Below, in pieces: positions 1 through 6,643 of a stretch of 28,464 nucleotides of DNA (position 1 is the first letter of the stretch; each line of letters opens with the position of its first letter). A program made the position numbers and the translations under genes. Under the pieces are notes generated by a model. That model saw only the letters and a program-made list of their open reading frames with translations, did no database searches and was not told where the DNA came from. The stretch covers positions 1 to 28,464 of the IMG/VR virus record IMGVR_UViG_3300017719_000136, one strand, 5' to 3'. Source of the DNA: a virus.

Positions 1-123
1 AATAGATGAAAAAGATTTATTGCCTTCAATAATTCAAGCACAAGACAGTCAGATTCAACCAATTCTTGGAACTGATTTATTCAATGCTTTGAAAACAAAG
101 ATAAGTGCTGGAACAATTGCTGG
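1..123. repeat. Terminal direct repeat, left copy
   Basis: These 123 bases are identical to the last 123 bases of the window (28342-28464). The connector gene is open across the join. The repeat therefore marks circular closure of a 28,341-bp genome rather than a second gene copy. Such a short exact overlap is typical of an assembler's k-mer overlap on a circular or circularly permuted molecule. A true short packaged terminal repeat cannot be excluded from sequence alone. Confidence 0.95.
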
Positions 124-496
124 AGATTATGAAACACTTCTTCAAGACTATGTTCAGATGGCAACATTGAAATGGACATTAGTGAACTTTTATCCTTACT
201 TACAAGGAAAGATTCTGAATGGAACAATTGGTTCAAGGAATGTGGACAATATTACTGCACTTTCACAATCTGAAGTTTTAAGATTGGTTGACATTGAAAG
301 AAGCAATGCACAATTCTACACAGAAAGACTGATTGAATACTTGACAAACAATTCAACTTTGTTTCCAGAATACAATTCAAATAGTGGTGCAGATATGTAT
401 CCAGATTCACAGACTTATGCTGAAGCTGGTTTGACAATATCTGGTTCACAAAGGGGAAACAATAAACTTGCAAACTGGAATTGTTGTGGCAGGTAG
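1..496 (+). CDS. Head-tail connector/adaptor-like protein (3' part; gene starts at 28271)
   Basis: This is the rest of a 188-residue protein that starts at ATG 28271 and continues through the circular join; codons run from base 2 and stop at TAG 494-496. It is mostly helical, with an N-terminal stretch containing IIYIDANYLKAY and later QIQPILGTDLFNAL, which resembles the gp6/Ad1-type connector (DUF6712-like) proteins of Bacteroidota phages. These sit under the portal and link head to tail. The position directly after the portal fits that role. The family call is from memory of sequence style and gene order, not from a search. The C-terminus ends in an unusual Cys-Cys pair (NWNCCGR). Confidence 0.6.
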   Translation, partial: IDEKDLLPSIIQAQDSQIQPILGTDLFNALKTKISAGTIAGDYETLLQDYVQMATLKWTLVNFYPYLQGKILNGTIGSRNVDNITALSQSEVLRLVDIERSNAQFYTERLIEYLTNNSTLFPEYNSNSGADMYPDSQTYAEAGLTISGSQRGNNKLANWNCCGR

Positions 497-593
497 ACTA
501 AAGGGTTGCAAAAGCAATCAAGAAAAAAAGAAAATTAACAAGAAATTGTTGGACTTATACTTGAAGAAAATAAATGAAAAGCACAATAAATGA
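486..593 (+). CDS. Small lysine-rich protein, GTG start (tentative)
   Basis: An open frame of 35 residues fills the gap between the connector and the next membrane protein gene. It begins at GTG 486 (or TTG 468) inside the end of the connector gene and stops at TGA 591-593, overlapping the ATG at 574. The product is very basic (KGCKSNQEKKKINKK, LYLKKINEKHNK), has one cysteine and no hydrophobic segment. Support is only the tight fit between overlapping neighbours and the protein-like composition. It has no ATG start. The function is unknown and it may not be translated. Confidence 0.35.
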   Translation: MAGRLKGCKSNQEKKKINKKLLDLYLKKINEKHNK

Positions 594-729
594 ATTAGCA
601 AGTTTTAACACAGTCAATGTTTGTGCAATTTCAGTTCCTTTGATGGATGTTGAAAGCGTTCTGACAATACTTGTCTTGTGTTCTGTCTTAATATATAACA
701 TCAAAAAGATAATGTCTAAGAATGACTGA
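574..729 (+). CDS. Small single-span membrane protein, possible holin/lysis partner
   Basis: A 51-residue protein begins at an A-rich ATG and ends 8 nt inside the next gene. It has one predicted transmembrane segment at about residues 28-43 (VLTILVLCSVLIYNI), followed by a basic tail (KKIMSKND). The stop overlaps the start of the zinc peptidase, which suggests translational coupling and a lysis cassette, where small membrane proteins commonly release or assist an endolysin. I recognise no specific family; the holin assignment is from size, topology and neighbour. Confidence 0.6.
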   Translation: MKSTINELASFNTVNVCAISVPLMDVESVLTILVLCSVLIYNIKKIMSKND

Positions 730-1081
730 TTTGAAACATTTCATAAAAGAAGAATTCACTTGTGATGGTGTCAATTGTTTTGATAAAATGAATCCAAAGC
801 TATTGAAGATGTTAGATGATGCCAGAAGTATTGCTGACACACCATTCACAATCACATCTTCCTGGAGAAGTGAAGAACAAAATTTAAAAGCAAATGGAAA
901 ATCTAATTCAAGCCATTTGCGTGGATTAGCAGTTGACATTGCTTGTGATTCTTCTTCAAAAAGAATGTTCATATTGGATGCATTGATTGTTGCTGGATTC
1001 AATAGAATAGGAATAGCAAAAACATTCATTCATGCAGATTGTGACAAGGAATTGCCACAAGATGTGATGTGGTTATACTAA
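722..1081 (+). CDS. M15-type zinc peptidase endolysin
   Basis: This 119-residue protein matches the Peptidase_M15_3/VanY-like fold used by phage endolysins that cut peptide cross-bridges of peptidoglycan. Visible motifs are SSWRSEEQN (about 46-54), SHLRGLAVDIA with zinc ligands His65 and Asp72, and FIHADCD with the third ligand His104. The whole protein is the catalytic domain, with no separate cell-wall-binding domain and no signal peptide, so export would depend on a holin. Small membrane proteins lie on both sides (574-729, 1092-1253 and 1240-1473). The exact bond cleaved (L-Ala-D-Glu or D-Ala-linked) cannot be told from sequence. Confidence 0.85.
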   Translation: MTDLKHFIKEEFTCDGVNCFDKMNPKLLKMLDDARSIADTPFTITSSWRSEEQNLKANGKSNSSHLRGLAVDIACDSSSKRMFILDALIVAGFNRIGIAKTFIHADCDKELPQDVMWLY

Positions 1082-1091
1082 AAAAAAAGAA

Positions 1092-1253
1092 ATGGAAACA
1101 AACATGATACTTGAATTGGTAGTTGGATTGATGGCTTTTTTGAAAGTTGTATTCAATTATGTGGAATCTGACAAAGCAGTCAGAATCTTTGGAAGGATTG
1201 ATGACATCATTAACTTCTTTGTAACTGATAAATTGAAAGATGAAGAACTATAA
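1092..1253 (+). CDS. Small hydrophobic/amphipathic protein of the lysis block
   Basis: A 53-residue protein follows an A-run of nine bases. Its N-terminal half is hydrophobic (MILELVVGLMAFLKVVFNYV, residues 5-24), enough for one membrane segment, and its C-terminal half is charged (VTDKLKDEEL). It overlaps the next holin-like gene by 14 nt. I do not recognise a family. Placement between the peptidase and the holin-like protein suggests a role in lysis or its timing. Confidence 0.6.
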   Translation: METNMILELVVGLMAFLKVVFNYVESDKAVRIFGRIDDIINFFVTDKLKDEEL

Positions 1254-1473
1254 AATCATAAAAGATGCACTTGGTATTCTTCCTGAATTACTGAAAGACA
1301 AGAACAAAAAATGGTCTGCAAAAAGAACAATAAGTGGTGTCTTGGTTTATGTGGTTTCTAATTATCTGCAATCACATGACTTGTCATGGATGGTTGTTGT
1401 ATTCACATTGGTTGCAGTTCTTCCATTGTGTCTTTCATTCTTTGAAAATAAAACTAATTGCTGTAAAAAATAA
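1240..1473 (+). CDS. Holin-like two-span membrane protein
   Basis: The 77-residue product has a charged N-terminus (KDKNKKWSAKR) and then two hydrophobic segments at about residues 32-43 (SGVLVYVVSNYL) and 49-67 (SWMVVVFTLVAVLPLCLSF). It ends in a basic Cys-Cys-Lys-Lys tail. This topology and its place beside a phage peptidase fit a class II-like holin that opens the inner membrane for the endolysin. The start overlaps the previous gene by 14 nt. No named holin family is recognised. Confidence 0.6.
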   Translation: MKNYKIIKDALGILPELLKDKNKKWSAKRTISGVLVYVVSNYLQSHDLSWMVVVFTLVAVLPLCLSFFENKTNCCKK

Positions 1474-1479
1474 AATAAA

Positions 1480-1743
1480 ATGACTGAATCAGAAAAAAAG
1501 AAAGCACACAGAAACAAATCTGGAAGTATTGCATCAGTAGTATCAAAAAGTGATTCACAAGATTTGGATGTGAAAGATGCTAAATTGTTTGTTGGATCGG
1601 GTGGTGACTTAAAGATTGACACAATGGATGGTCAAACTGTGACTTTGAAAAACATTCCATCTGGAACTTTCCTTGATTGGATAAGAGTGAAAAGAGTTCA
1701 TTCAAGAGGAACAACTGCTGGTGACATTGTAGCGTTCTATTAA
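1480..1743 (+). CDS. Spike-base-like small structural protein
   Basis: This 87-residue protein has a charged N-terminus, then a beta-rich core: LFVGSGGDLKIDTMDGQTVT, FKNIP-like spacing (LKNIPSGTF) and a closing VKRVHSRGTTAGDIVAFY. That order (GGxGDLxV, VTxxNxPxG, VxRVxxxGTTAxDIVAxY) is what I associate with the 'spike base protein, RCAP_rcc01079' family of gene transfer agents and phages, small beta-structured virion parts. Its stop TAA shares bases with the next start (TAATG at 1741). It lies away from the other tail genes, beside lysis genes. The family call is by motif memory and is moderately secure. Confidence 0.55.
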   Translation: MTESEKKKAHRNKSGSIASVVSKSDSQDLDVKDAKLFVGSGGDLKIDTMDGQTVTLKNIPSGTFLDWIRVKRVHSRGTTAGDIVAFY

Positions 1744-2951
1744 TGACTTACAGACCAAGATGGTCTGAAAGCATCAGACCATACATTGAACAATTCAGAA
1801 GACTATCACAAGACCAGCAATTGCAATTGTTGAAAGTGATGATGTCAACAGACAAGATTGAAACTTCTGAAAACAAGAAACACTTGAATGTGGTTTCCAA
1901 TAGTAGTTCCAGGATTAAAACACTTGAACAACTTCTGGATGTTGCAAAGGTAGACTTGGAACAATTCTTTGTTGATAAATACAATATCAACAAATGGGAA
2001 GTTTCAGCACAGATTGATGGTCAGATGGTGACTGAAGAACTGTTTCAAGTGAAAGCATCACTTGTAAGAAACAAAGCCATACAGACACGAAAACGAATTC
2101 TTGATGAACTACATCATGACTTCATAAATCATTCACCAAAGCAAGTAAAACACAAGCCAATTGAAGGTGTTGGTCACATGCTTGAAGTGAACATCTTTGA
2201 TTTGCACTTTGGAAAACTTTGTTGGAATGGTGAAACTGGTGAAGACTATGATACAAAGATAGCATCAACAAGATTTCATTCAGCTATTGATGATATAATT
2301 CAGAAAGCATCTGGACACAATATTGAAAAGATTGTCTTTCCAGTTGGAAATGATTTCTTCAATTCTGATGGAAAAGAAAATCAAACTTCAAATCATACAC
2401 CACAAGATGAAGATTTGCGATGGATGAAGACTTTCAGAAATGGAAGAAGATTGATTGTTGAAGGTATTGAAAAACTCAAACAATTGGCAAATGTTGAAGT
2501 GATTATCATTCAAGGGAATCATGACTTTGAAAGGTCTTATTATTTAGGTGATTCTCTTATTGGATGGTTCAGAAATGACCATAATGTTTCAATCAATAAT
2601 GAAGCAACACCAAGAAAGTATTTGAAGTATGGTCAGAACTTGATTGGATTGACACATGGAAACAATGAAAAGATTGCTGACTTGCCTTTGCTGATGGCAT
2701 CAGAAAAGAAAGAATTGTGGTCAGATACAAAATTCCATGAATGGCACATTGGTCATTTTCACCATAAGAAACAAATCAAGTTTCAGACAATAGATGAACA
2801 GAAAGGTTGTGTGATTCGTTTCATGCGTTCACTATCTGGAACTGATGCTTGGCATAATTTGAAAGGATATGTTCAGAATGTACAATCAGCTGAAGCATTT
2901 ATCTGGCATCCACAAGAAGGAATGATTGCTCACCTATTCTTTAACTTATGA
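1743..2951 (+). CDS. Calcineurin-like metallophosphoesterase with N-terminal helical domain
   Basis: The 402-residue protein carries the full metal-binding set of calcineurin-type phosphoesterases: DLHFGK near residue 153, GNDFF near 202, GNHDFE near 259, THGNNEK near 305 and GHFHHK near 337. Residues 1-130 form a separate helical region that looks like a small HTH/winged-helix module (LEQLLDVAKVDLEQFF, then KWEVSAQIDGQ). Relatives include DNA exonuclease and phosphatase enzymes; the substrate here is unknown. A nuclease or nucleotide phosphatase role is the natural guess. The start overlaps the previous stop (TAATG) and the end overlaps the next start (ATGA). Confidence 0.85.
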   Translation: MTYRPRWSESIRPYIEQFRRLSQDQQLQLLKVMMSTDKIETSENKKHLNVVSNSSSRIKTLEQLLDVAKVDLEQFFVDKYNINKWEVSAQIDGQMVTEELFQVKASLVRNKAIQTRKRILDELHHDFINHSPKQVKHKPIEGVGHMLEVNIFDLHFGKLCWNGETGEDYDTKIASTRFHSAIDDIIQKASGHNIEKIVFPVGNDFFNSDGKENQTSNHTPQDEDLRWMKTFRNGRRLIVEGIEKLKQLANVEVIIIQGNHDFERSYYLGDSLIGWFRNDHNVSINNEATPRKYLKYGQNLIGLTHGNNEKIADLPLLMASEKKELWSDTKFHEWHIGHFHHKKQIKFQTIDEQKGCVIRFMRSLSGTDAWHNLKGYVQNVQSAEAFIWHPQEGMIAHLFFNL

Positions 2952-3100
2952 ATATAGCAGTAAACATGAATCTGTTAAAAGGTCTTATGATAGGGATCAG
3001 ACACTTTGATCCAGATGAATATCATCCCTATTTTGAGGTTCAAATATATATTCTTTTATTTTCAATCAACATTTTTTTCATTCCAGAATCTGAGGAATAG
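2948..3100 (+). CDS. Small conserved-looking protein (50 aa)
   Basis: The frame starts at an ATGA overlap with the metallophosphoesterase stop and encodes 50 residues. A charged middle (IRHFDPDEYHPYFEVQIY) is followed by a hydrophobic segment, LLFSINIFFI, so it may touch the membrane. The GIRHF...YFEVQIYILLFS pattern resembles tiny proteins seen in other Bacteroidota phages, but no function is known to me. It is the last gene before the main intergenic region, so it probably ends this operon. Confidence 0.6.
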   Translation: MNIAVNMNLLKGLMIGIRHFDPDEYHPYFEVQIYILLFSINIFFIPESEE

Positions 3101-3155
3101 CAAGTGATTCAAAGCAATTCAATAAAATACTTGTGAATTATATGGTAAAATGTAG

Positions 3156-3184
3156 TTTACTATTCAATAAGTTTTCTATCTTTG
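3156..3184 (+). promoter_or_regulatory. Putative Bacteroidota-type promoter
   Basis: TATCTTTG at 3177-3184 matches the Bacteroidota -7 element TAnnTTTG, and TTTA at 3156-3159 could serve as a weak -33 element (consensus TTTG/TTG) at a 17-nt spacing. It sits in the only long gene-free gap before the early block (3101-3208). Transcription would begin about 3190, giving a short leader to the ATG at 3209. Evidence is motif match and location only. Confidence 0.45.
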
Positions 3185-3208
3185 AATATCGAAAGCAATA
3201 AAGCTAAG

Positions 3209-3412
3209 ATGAAAAACAAGATTATGAAAACTTACTCAACAAAATCAGAAATTAACAAATTAACAAAAGAAGAATTAATTGATTTATCTTTAAAGTTAGA
3301 TTCAGATATGTCAAGAAAAGGAATAGATACTTATTTCATTGTATTGGATAAGTTAGAACTTATTATGGGAGTAGATAAATTTGAGGATTTTCAAGATAAA
3401 TACCTTTCTTAA
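3209..3412 (+). CDS. Small charged protein in its own promoter-terminator unit
   Basis: A 67-residue, Lys/Glu/Asp-rich, helical protein (STKSEINKLTKEELIDLSLK, then KLELIMGVDKFEDFQDKYL). I chose ATG 3209 because the upstream TTG at 3182 lies inside the promoter -7 element; ATG 3224 is also possible. It is preceded by a putative promoter and followed within 15 nt by a GC hairpin, so it may be transcribed alone. Six of its nine leucines are TTA, more than in most neighbours. I do not recognise a family. An immediate-early or accessory (moron-like) role is inference. Confidence 0.7.
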   Translation: MKNKIMKTYSTKSEINKLTKEELIDLSLKLDSDMSRKGIDTYFIVLDKLELIMGVDKFEDFQDKYLS

Positions 3413-3426
3413 TAAACTAATAAAAT

Positions 3427-3446
3427 AGGGGGCTTAATGCCCCTTT
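3427..3446 (+). terminator. Hairpin terminator after the 67-residue gene
   Basis: AGGGGGC, loop TTAAT, then GCCCCT form a short GC stem with one bulged G, followed by TTAACCTT. The G/C runs stand out in this AT-rich genome. The T-tract is weak, so it may be a partial terminator or an RNA processing/leader structure for the following gene at 3466. Confidence 0.45.
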
Positions 3447-3465
3447 AACCTTAAAGACAAAACAG

Positions 3466-3687
3466 ATGTACAATTTAGACCACATTTTCGGTGACATTAC
3501 TGAACAATTAAAATCACTTAAAGCAGACAAGATTTACAAGTATAAGATTGTAGCAAGTTTCAAAGGTGGCAAGTTCAAACAAATTGAACTTTGCAAAACT
3601 GAAGAAGAAGCAATCATGACAATTGAAAAGAATAGAAAAAAATATGGTCAAGACTGGGTTGTTACTTACTATAATATTGAAGACTAA
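3466..3687 (+). CDS. Hypothetical protein (73 aa)
   Basis: The product is small, charged and probably alpha/beta: KYKIVASFKGGKFKQIELCK reads as a beta hairpin, then TEEEAIMTIEKNRKKYG as a helix and WVVTYYNIED as a closing strand. No catalytic motif or family is recognised. The stop overlaps the next ATG (TAATG at 3685), so it is probably co-translated with the small basic protein and the methyltransferase after it. Confidence 0.7.
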   Translation: MYNLDHIFGDITEQLKSLKADKIYKYKIVASFKGGKFKQIELCKTEEEAIMTIEKNRKKYGQDWVVTYYNIED

Positions 3688-3854
3688 TGTTCAAGAAATC
3701 TATCATAAAAGAGGTGCTGAAATATGCACATAAAAGAAACAAGTCTTTGAATGTTGTTCAAAGGTATTTGTCAATGTATTACAACATCCATGCAACAATG
3801 AATGTGCTGAAGAAAAGAAACACATGGATTAAAATCAAGGATAAATTATGTTAA
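3687..3854 (+). CDS. Small basic protein (55 aa) before the methyltransferase
   Basis: The frame starts at a TAATG overlap with the previous stop and ends 7 nt inside the methyltransferase gene, so it is locked between both neighbours. The product is strongly basic and helical (MFKKSIIKEVLKYAHKRNKS, later NVLKKRNTWIKIKDKLC). Such charge could suit nucleic-acid binding, but no domain is recognised. Possible functions include a partner of the methyltransferase or simple translational coupling; neither is shown. Confidence 0.6.
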   Translation: MFKKSIIKEVLKYAHKRNKSLNVVQRYLSMYYNIHATMNVLKKRNTWIKIKDKLC

Positions 3855-5065
3855 GAATAGCAACTGATTTTAGTGGTGTTGGTTCACCAGAAACAGCATT
3901 GAAAAGACTTGGTATAAAACATGAAGTTGTATTTGCTTGTGATATTGACAAGTATGCAAGAAAATCATATCAAGCATTACACAAACCACAACAGATGTTT
4001 GAAGACATCACAACAAGACCAATGGACTTTCCACAGCTTGATTTATATGTTGCTGGATTTCCTTGTCAATCGTTTTCAGTTGCAGGAAAAAGAAAAGGAT
4101 TTGATTGTCCAACAAACGGAACATTGTTTCACACCTTATCTGAATTCATCAGAATCAATCAACCAAAGTGTTTCATCTTAGAAAATGTAAAAGGATTAAT
4201 CAATCATGACAATGGAAGAACATTTCAAATCATTAAAGACAAACTTTCTGGAAATGGTGGTTCAATCAATGAACAAATGTTTCTGACTGACATTGATGGT
4301 CTTGGTTATCATATACACTTCAAAGTATTAAACACAAAAGACTTTGGATTGCCACAGAATAGAGAAAGAATATTTATTGTTGGATTCAAAGATGCAAGAC
4401 AGTTTTCTTTTCCAAACAAAATCAAACTTGATAAAAGATTGAAAGATGTTCTTCAAGATGAAGTTGTTGACAAATACTATTTATCAGATAAAATTATCAA
4501 AGGGTTTCAAAACCACAAAGAAAGACACACAGAAAAAGGAACTGGATTTCAATGGATTCCAAAAACTGAAGAAGACATTGCAAATTGTTTAAGGGCAAAT
4601 GCATCACTATGTCCAACAGATAATTCAATCATTGTACATTCAACACACACAAGAAGTTCAGACAGACCATCAGTTCAAAAGAACAAAAATGCTGGTGGCT
4701 CTGGGCATCTTTCAAAAAGTGATGGATTGACTTATTGTCTTGACACACAAAATTCACAAGCAGTTGAATGGGTTGCAGACTACAGAAATGATGAAGGACT
4801 AAGAAAAAGAAAAGATAATATTTCACCATGTTTGACTACAAGAAGACATTCAGAAAATGACATCAGTTCAATGCCCCCATTAATAAAACAAAACAGAATC
4901 AGAAGATTGACACCATTGGAATGTTTTAGACTTCAAGGATTCACAGATGAAGAACATTCACTTTGTGAAGAAGTACAATCAGATACACAGCTTTATAAAC
5001 AGATGGGCAACACAATTTCAGTTCCAGTCATTCAAGCAATACTCAAAAACATTTATCATGCTTAG
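3848..5065 (+). CDS. DNA (cytosine-5) methyltransferase
   Basis: This 405-residue enzyme transfers a methyl group from S-adenosylmethionine to carbon 5 of cytosine in DNA. All main C5-MTase motifs are present in order: motif I DFSGVGSPETA (7-17), motif IV GFPCQSFS with catalytic Cys73, motif VI LENVKG (Glu112), motif VIII QNRERIF (170-176), and motif X QMGNTISVPV near the C-terminus. The target-recognition region lies at about 215-335, so the target sequence cannot be read by eye. No restriction partner is adjacent, so it looks like an orphan phage enzyme that protects phage DNA or alters its methylation state. Bases 4119-5234 contain no CpG at all. Confidence 0.95.
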   Translation: MLRIATDFSGVGSPETALKRLGIKHEVVFACDIDKYARKSYQALHKPQQMFEDITTRPMDFPQLDLYVAGFPCQSFSVAGKRKGFDCPTNGTLFHTLSEFIRINQPKCFILENVKGLINHDNGRTFQIIKDKLSGNGGSINEQMFLTDIDGLGYHIHFKVLNTKDFGLPQNRERIFIVGFKDARQFSFPNKIKLDKRLKDVLQDEVVDKYYLSDKIIKGFQNHKERHTEKGTGFQWIPKTEEDIANCLRANASLCPTDNSIIVHSTHTRSSDRPSVQKNKNAGGSGHLSKSDGLTYCLDTQNSQAVEWVADYRNDEGLRKRKDNISPCLTTRRHSENDISSMPPLIKQNRIRRLTPLECFRLQGFTDEEHSLCEEVQSDTQLYKQMGNTISVPVIQAILKNIYHA

Positions 5066-5402
5066 AAACTTTGAAGAAGAAACTTGCAATCTATCTGATG
5101 ATGAATTGAAGATTGCACAAGCAGTCATGAAAGGATTGAAGAAGTATGTTGGAAAGCCAAATGCAATTGCTGGTTCAAAGATTTGTTCTGGATTTCACAA
5201 CAACACCAAATTCAGATTGCAAGGTGTCAGACTGCGTAAAATCATCAACCATTTGAGAAATGAAGGTGAACCAATATGTTCAAGTTCAAAAGGATATTTT
5301 TATCCAGCAAACAATCAAGAACTTCAAGACACAATCACATCAATTGCACAAAGAATTGATTCACAACTTCAAATTCTTAACCAACTAAAAAAGCATTTAT
5401 GA
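5058..5402 (+). CDS. Winged-helix-like DNA-binding protein
   Basis: I set the start at ATG 5058, overlapping the methyltransferase stop by 8 nt; the frame is open further upstream but that would lie within the methyltransferase gene. The 114-residue protein has a helical N-terminus, then VRLRKIINHLRNEGEPICSS followed by KGYFYPANNQELQDT, a recognition helix and beta-wing pattern, and an amphipathic C-terminal helix (SIAQRIDSQLQILNQLKKHL) suited to dimer formation. Similar wHTH proteins are frequent in the early region of Bacteroidota phages. A role in transcription or replication control is likely but unproven. Confidence 0.7.
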   Translation: MLRNFEEETCNLSDDELKIAQAVMKGLKKYVGKPNAIAGSKICSGFHNNTKFRLQGVRLRKIINHLRNEGEPICSSSKGYFYPANNQELQDTITSIAQRIDSQLQILNQLKKHL

Positions 5403-5671
5403 AAATTAGACTAACAAAAGGTAACCGATACAAGATTCTGGACACACCAAAATCAATTGCTATTGGCTACACAAGAAAGAATCCACATTTCATATCAAGA
5501 AAGCATTCACTTTTGGTTGATGTTTCTGATGGTGTGTATGATATTATCATTCCAGATTGGATGATTCATGCCAATAAAGACTTGAAGTTGGACATGGAAC
5601 TTCTATGGAATCAAAACAAAATGAACAATAACACAACAGATTTCAAATGGAAGGAAGAAAAGAATTTATAA
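5399..5671 (+). CDS. Hypothetical protein (90 aa)
   Basis: The gene begins at an ATGA overlap with the previous stop and overlaps the next gene by 25 nt. The N-terminal two thirds look beta-rich (IRLTKGNRYKILDTPKSIAI, then LLVDVSDGVYDIIIPDWM) and the tail is Asn/Lys-rich. No family is recognised. It belongs to the early operon with the methyltransferase and the winged-helix protein. Confidence 0.65.
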   Translation: MKIRLTKGNRYKILDTPKSIAIGYTRKNPHFISRKHSLLVDVSDGVYDIIIPDWMIHANKDLKLDMELLWNQNKMNNNTTDFKWKEEKNL

Positions 5672-5898
5672 ACAGAATGCAATGGATGGTCATGGAAATC
5701 AAGCAAAGCAAACTTGATGATTCAAACATACTTTCAATGCTTGAATTTCAACTTAAGCAAAGAGAAAAGCTATTAATAAGGGATGTAAAAAGAAGGGTGA
5801 TTTGTGAACAAGAAATTAAAAACAACAAACACGTGTCTGCATCTTATGTGATAAGAAAAGGAAATGACAAATTTCTGGATATTATTGAAGACTTGTAA
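5647..5898 (+). CDS. Hypothetical helical protein (83 aa)
   Basis: The product is charged and mostly helical (SNILSMLEFQLKQREKLLIR, then DVKRRVICEQEIKNN), perhaps a coiled-coil. Two starts are possible: ATG 5647, which overlaps the previous gene by 25 nt, and ATG 5677, which overlaps nothing. A gap of 55 nt follows. I see no recognisable domain. Confidence 0.65.
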   Translation: MEGRKEFINRMQWMVMEIKQSKLDDSNILSMLEFQLKQREKLLIRDVKRRVICEQEIKNNKHVSASYVIRKGNDKFLDIIEDL

Positions 5899-5953
5899 AT
5901 GGTAAAGAAATATTTACTATATTGCAGCTATTAATCAACTAAATTAAAAAACA

Positions 5954-6160
5954 ATGTCAAGAGTATTTGAACAATTCTTCCAGGATATATTCGCTGGAAA
6001 TCCACATCTTCATGATGAAGCAAAACAACATCAAGCTGAAGCACAAGAACAACAATTTTTTCAAGCAAGAATTCAATGCAATCCAATTGATTCAACAATT
6101 CTTGAATGGGAACAACTGCACAAGCCAAATATCAACAACAATATATTGAAAAACAACTAA
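5954..6160 (+). CDS. Hypothetical Gln-rich protein (68 aa)
   Basis: The gene starts after a typical A-rich leader (ATTAAAAAACA). The product has a hydrophobic/aromatic N-terminus (SRVFEQFFQDIFAG), a Gln/His/Ala-rich helix (DEAKQHQAEAQEQQFFQARI), and an Asn-rich end. It ends one base before the start of the SSB-like gene, so the two are probably co-expressed. No family is recognised. Confidence 0.65.
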   Translation: MSRVFEQFFQDIFAGNPHLHDEAKQHQAEAQEQQFFQARIQCNPIDSTILEWEQLHKPNINNNILKNN

Positions 6161-6161
6161 G

Positions 6162-6641
6162 ATGGAAATCAAAAAAAGCAAAGTAAAAAGCAATCAAGCA
6201 AGTGGATCTTTAGATTTAACACATGGAACATTCTTCAAGTTTGAAATCAGTTTTGAAGATGGAACAGTTGGTGAATACTTATCCAAGACACAAGATGGTG
6301 GAAACAAGAACTTTCCAATTGGAGTTGAAAAGGAATTTGAAGTGACTGAAAATAAGTTTGGAAAGAAAATCAAACCACATTTTTCACAGAAGTCATTCAC
6401 ACCTTCACAAGCATATACAGAAAATCCAGACAGACAAAAAATGATTGTCAAGCAATCTTCATTGAAAGTTGCAGCAGATTTATGTATTGCAGATAAGAAG
6501 ACAGACTTGAATTCTGTTTTTCAAATGGCTGATAAAATTGTTTCATGGGTTATGGATGACAAAGCTGGTGAAAAAGTAGATGATGGATTCACATCAGTAA
6601 AGAAACAAGAACCATCAAAAGCTGATGACTTACCATTTTAG
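6162..6641 (+). CDS. SSB-like protein with acidic DDLPF tail
   Basis: The 159-residue protein ends in KADDLPF, which matches the C-terminal tip of bacterial single-stranded DNA-binding proteins (DDDIPF type) that docks host repair and replication proteins. The N-terminal region (about 15-75; FFKFEISFEDGTVGEYLS, then VEKEFEVTENKFGKKIKPHF) is beta-rich and basic, as in an OB fold, and a flexible charged linker precedes the tail. It lies just before the HTH and replisome organizer genes. The OB fold is inferred, not demonstrated, while the tail match is direct. A likely job is to coat phage ssDNA and recruit host proteins. Confidence 0.7.
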   Translation: MEIKKSKVKSNQASGSLDLTHGTFFKFEISFEDGTVGEYLSKTQDGGNKNFPIGVEKEFEVTENKFGKKIKPHFSQKSFTPSQAYTENPDRQKMIVKQSSLKVAADLCIADKKTDLNSVFQMADKIVSWVMDDKAGEKVDDGFTSVKKQEPSKADDLPF

Positions 6642-6643
6642 AC

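Noticed and set aside
5893-5925. Promoter-like TTG and TATATTGC in the gap before 5954
   Set aside because: The -7 element is one T short of TAnnTTTG and the spacing is at the upper limit. In an A/T-rich gap this is expected by chance.
5899-5934. Eleven-codon ATG frame between 5898 and 5954
   Set aside because: Too short and without coupling to the next gene; likely non-coding leader.
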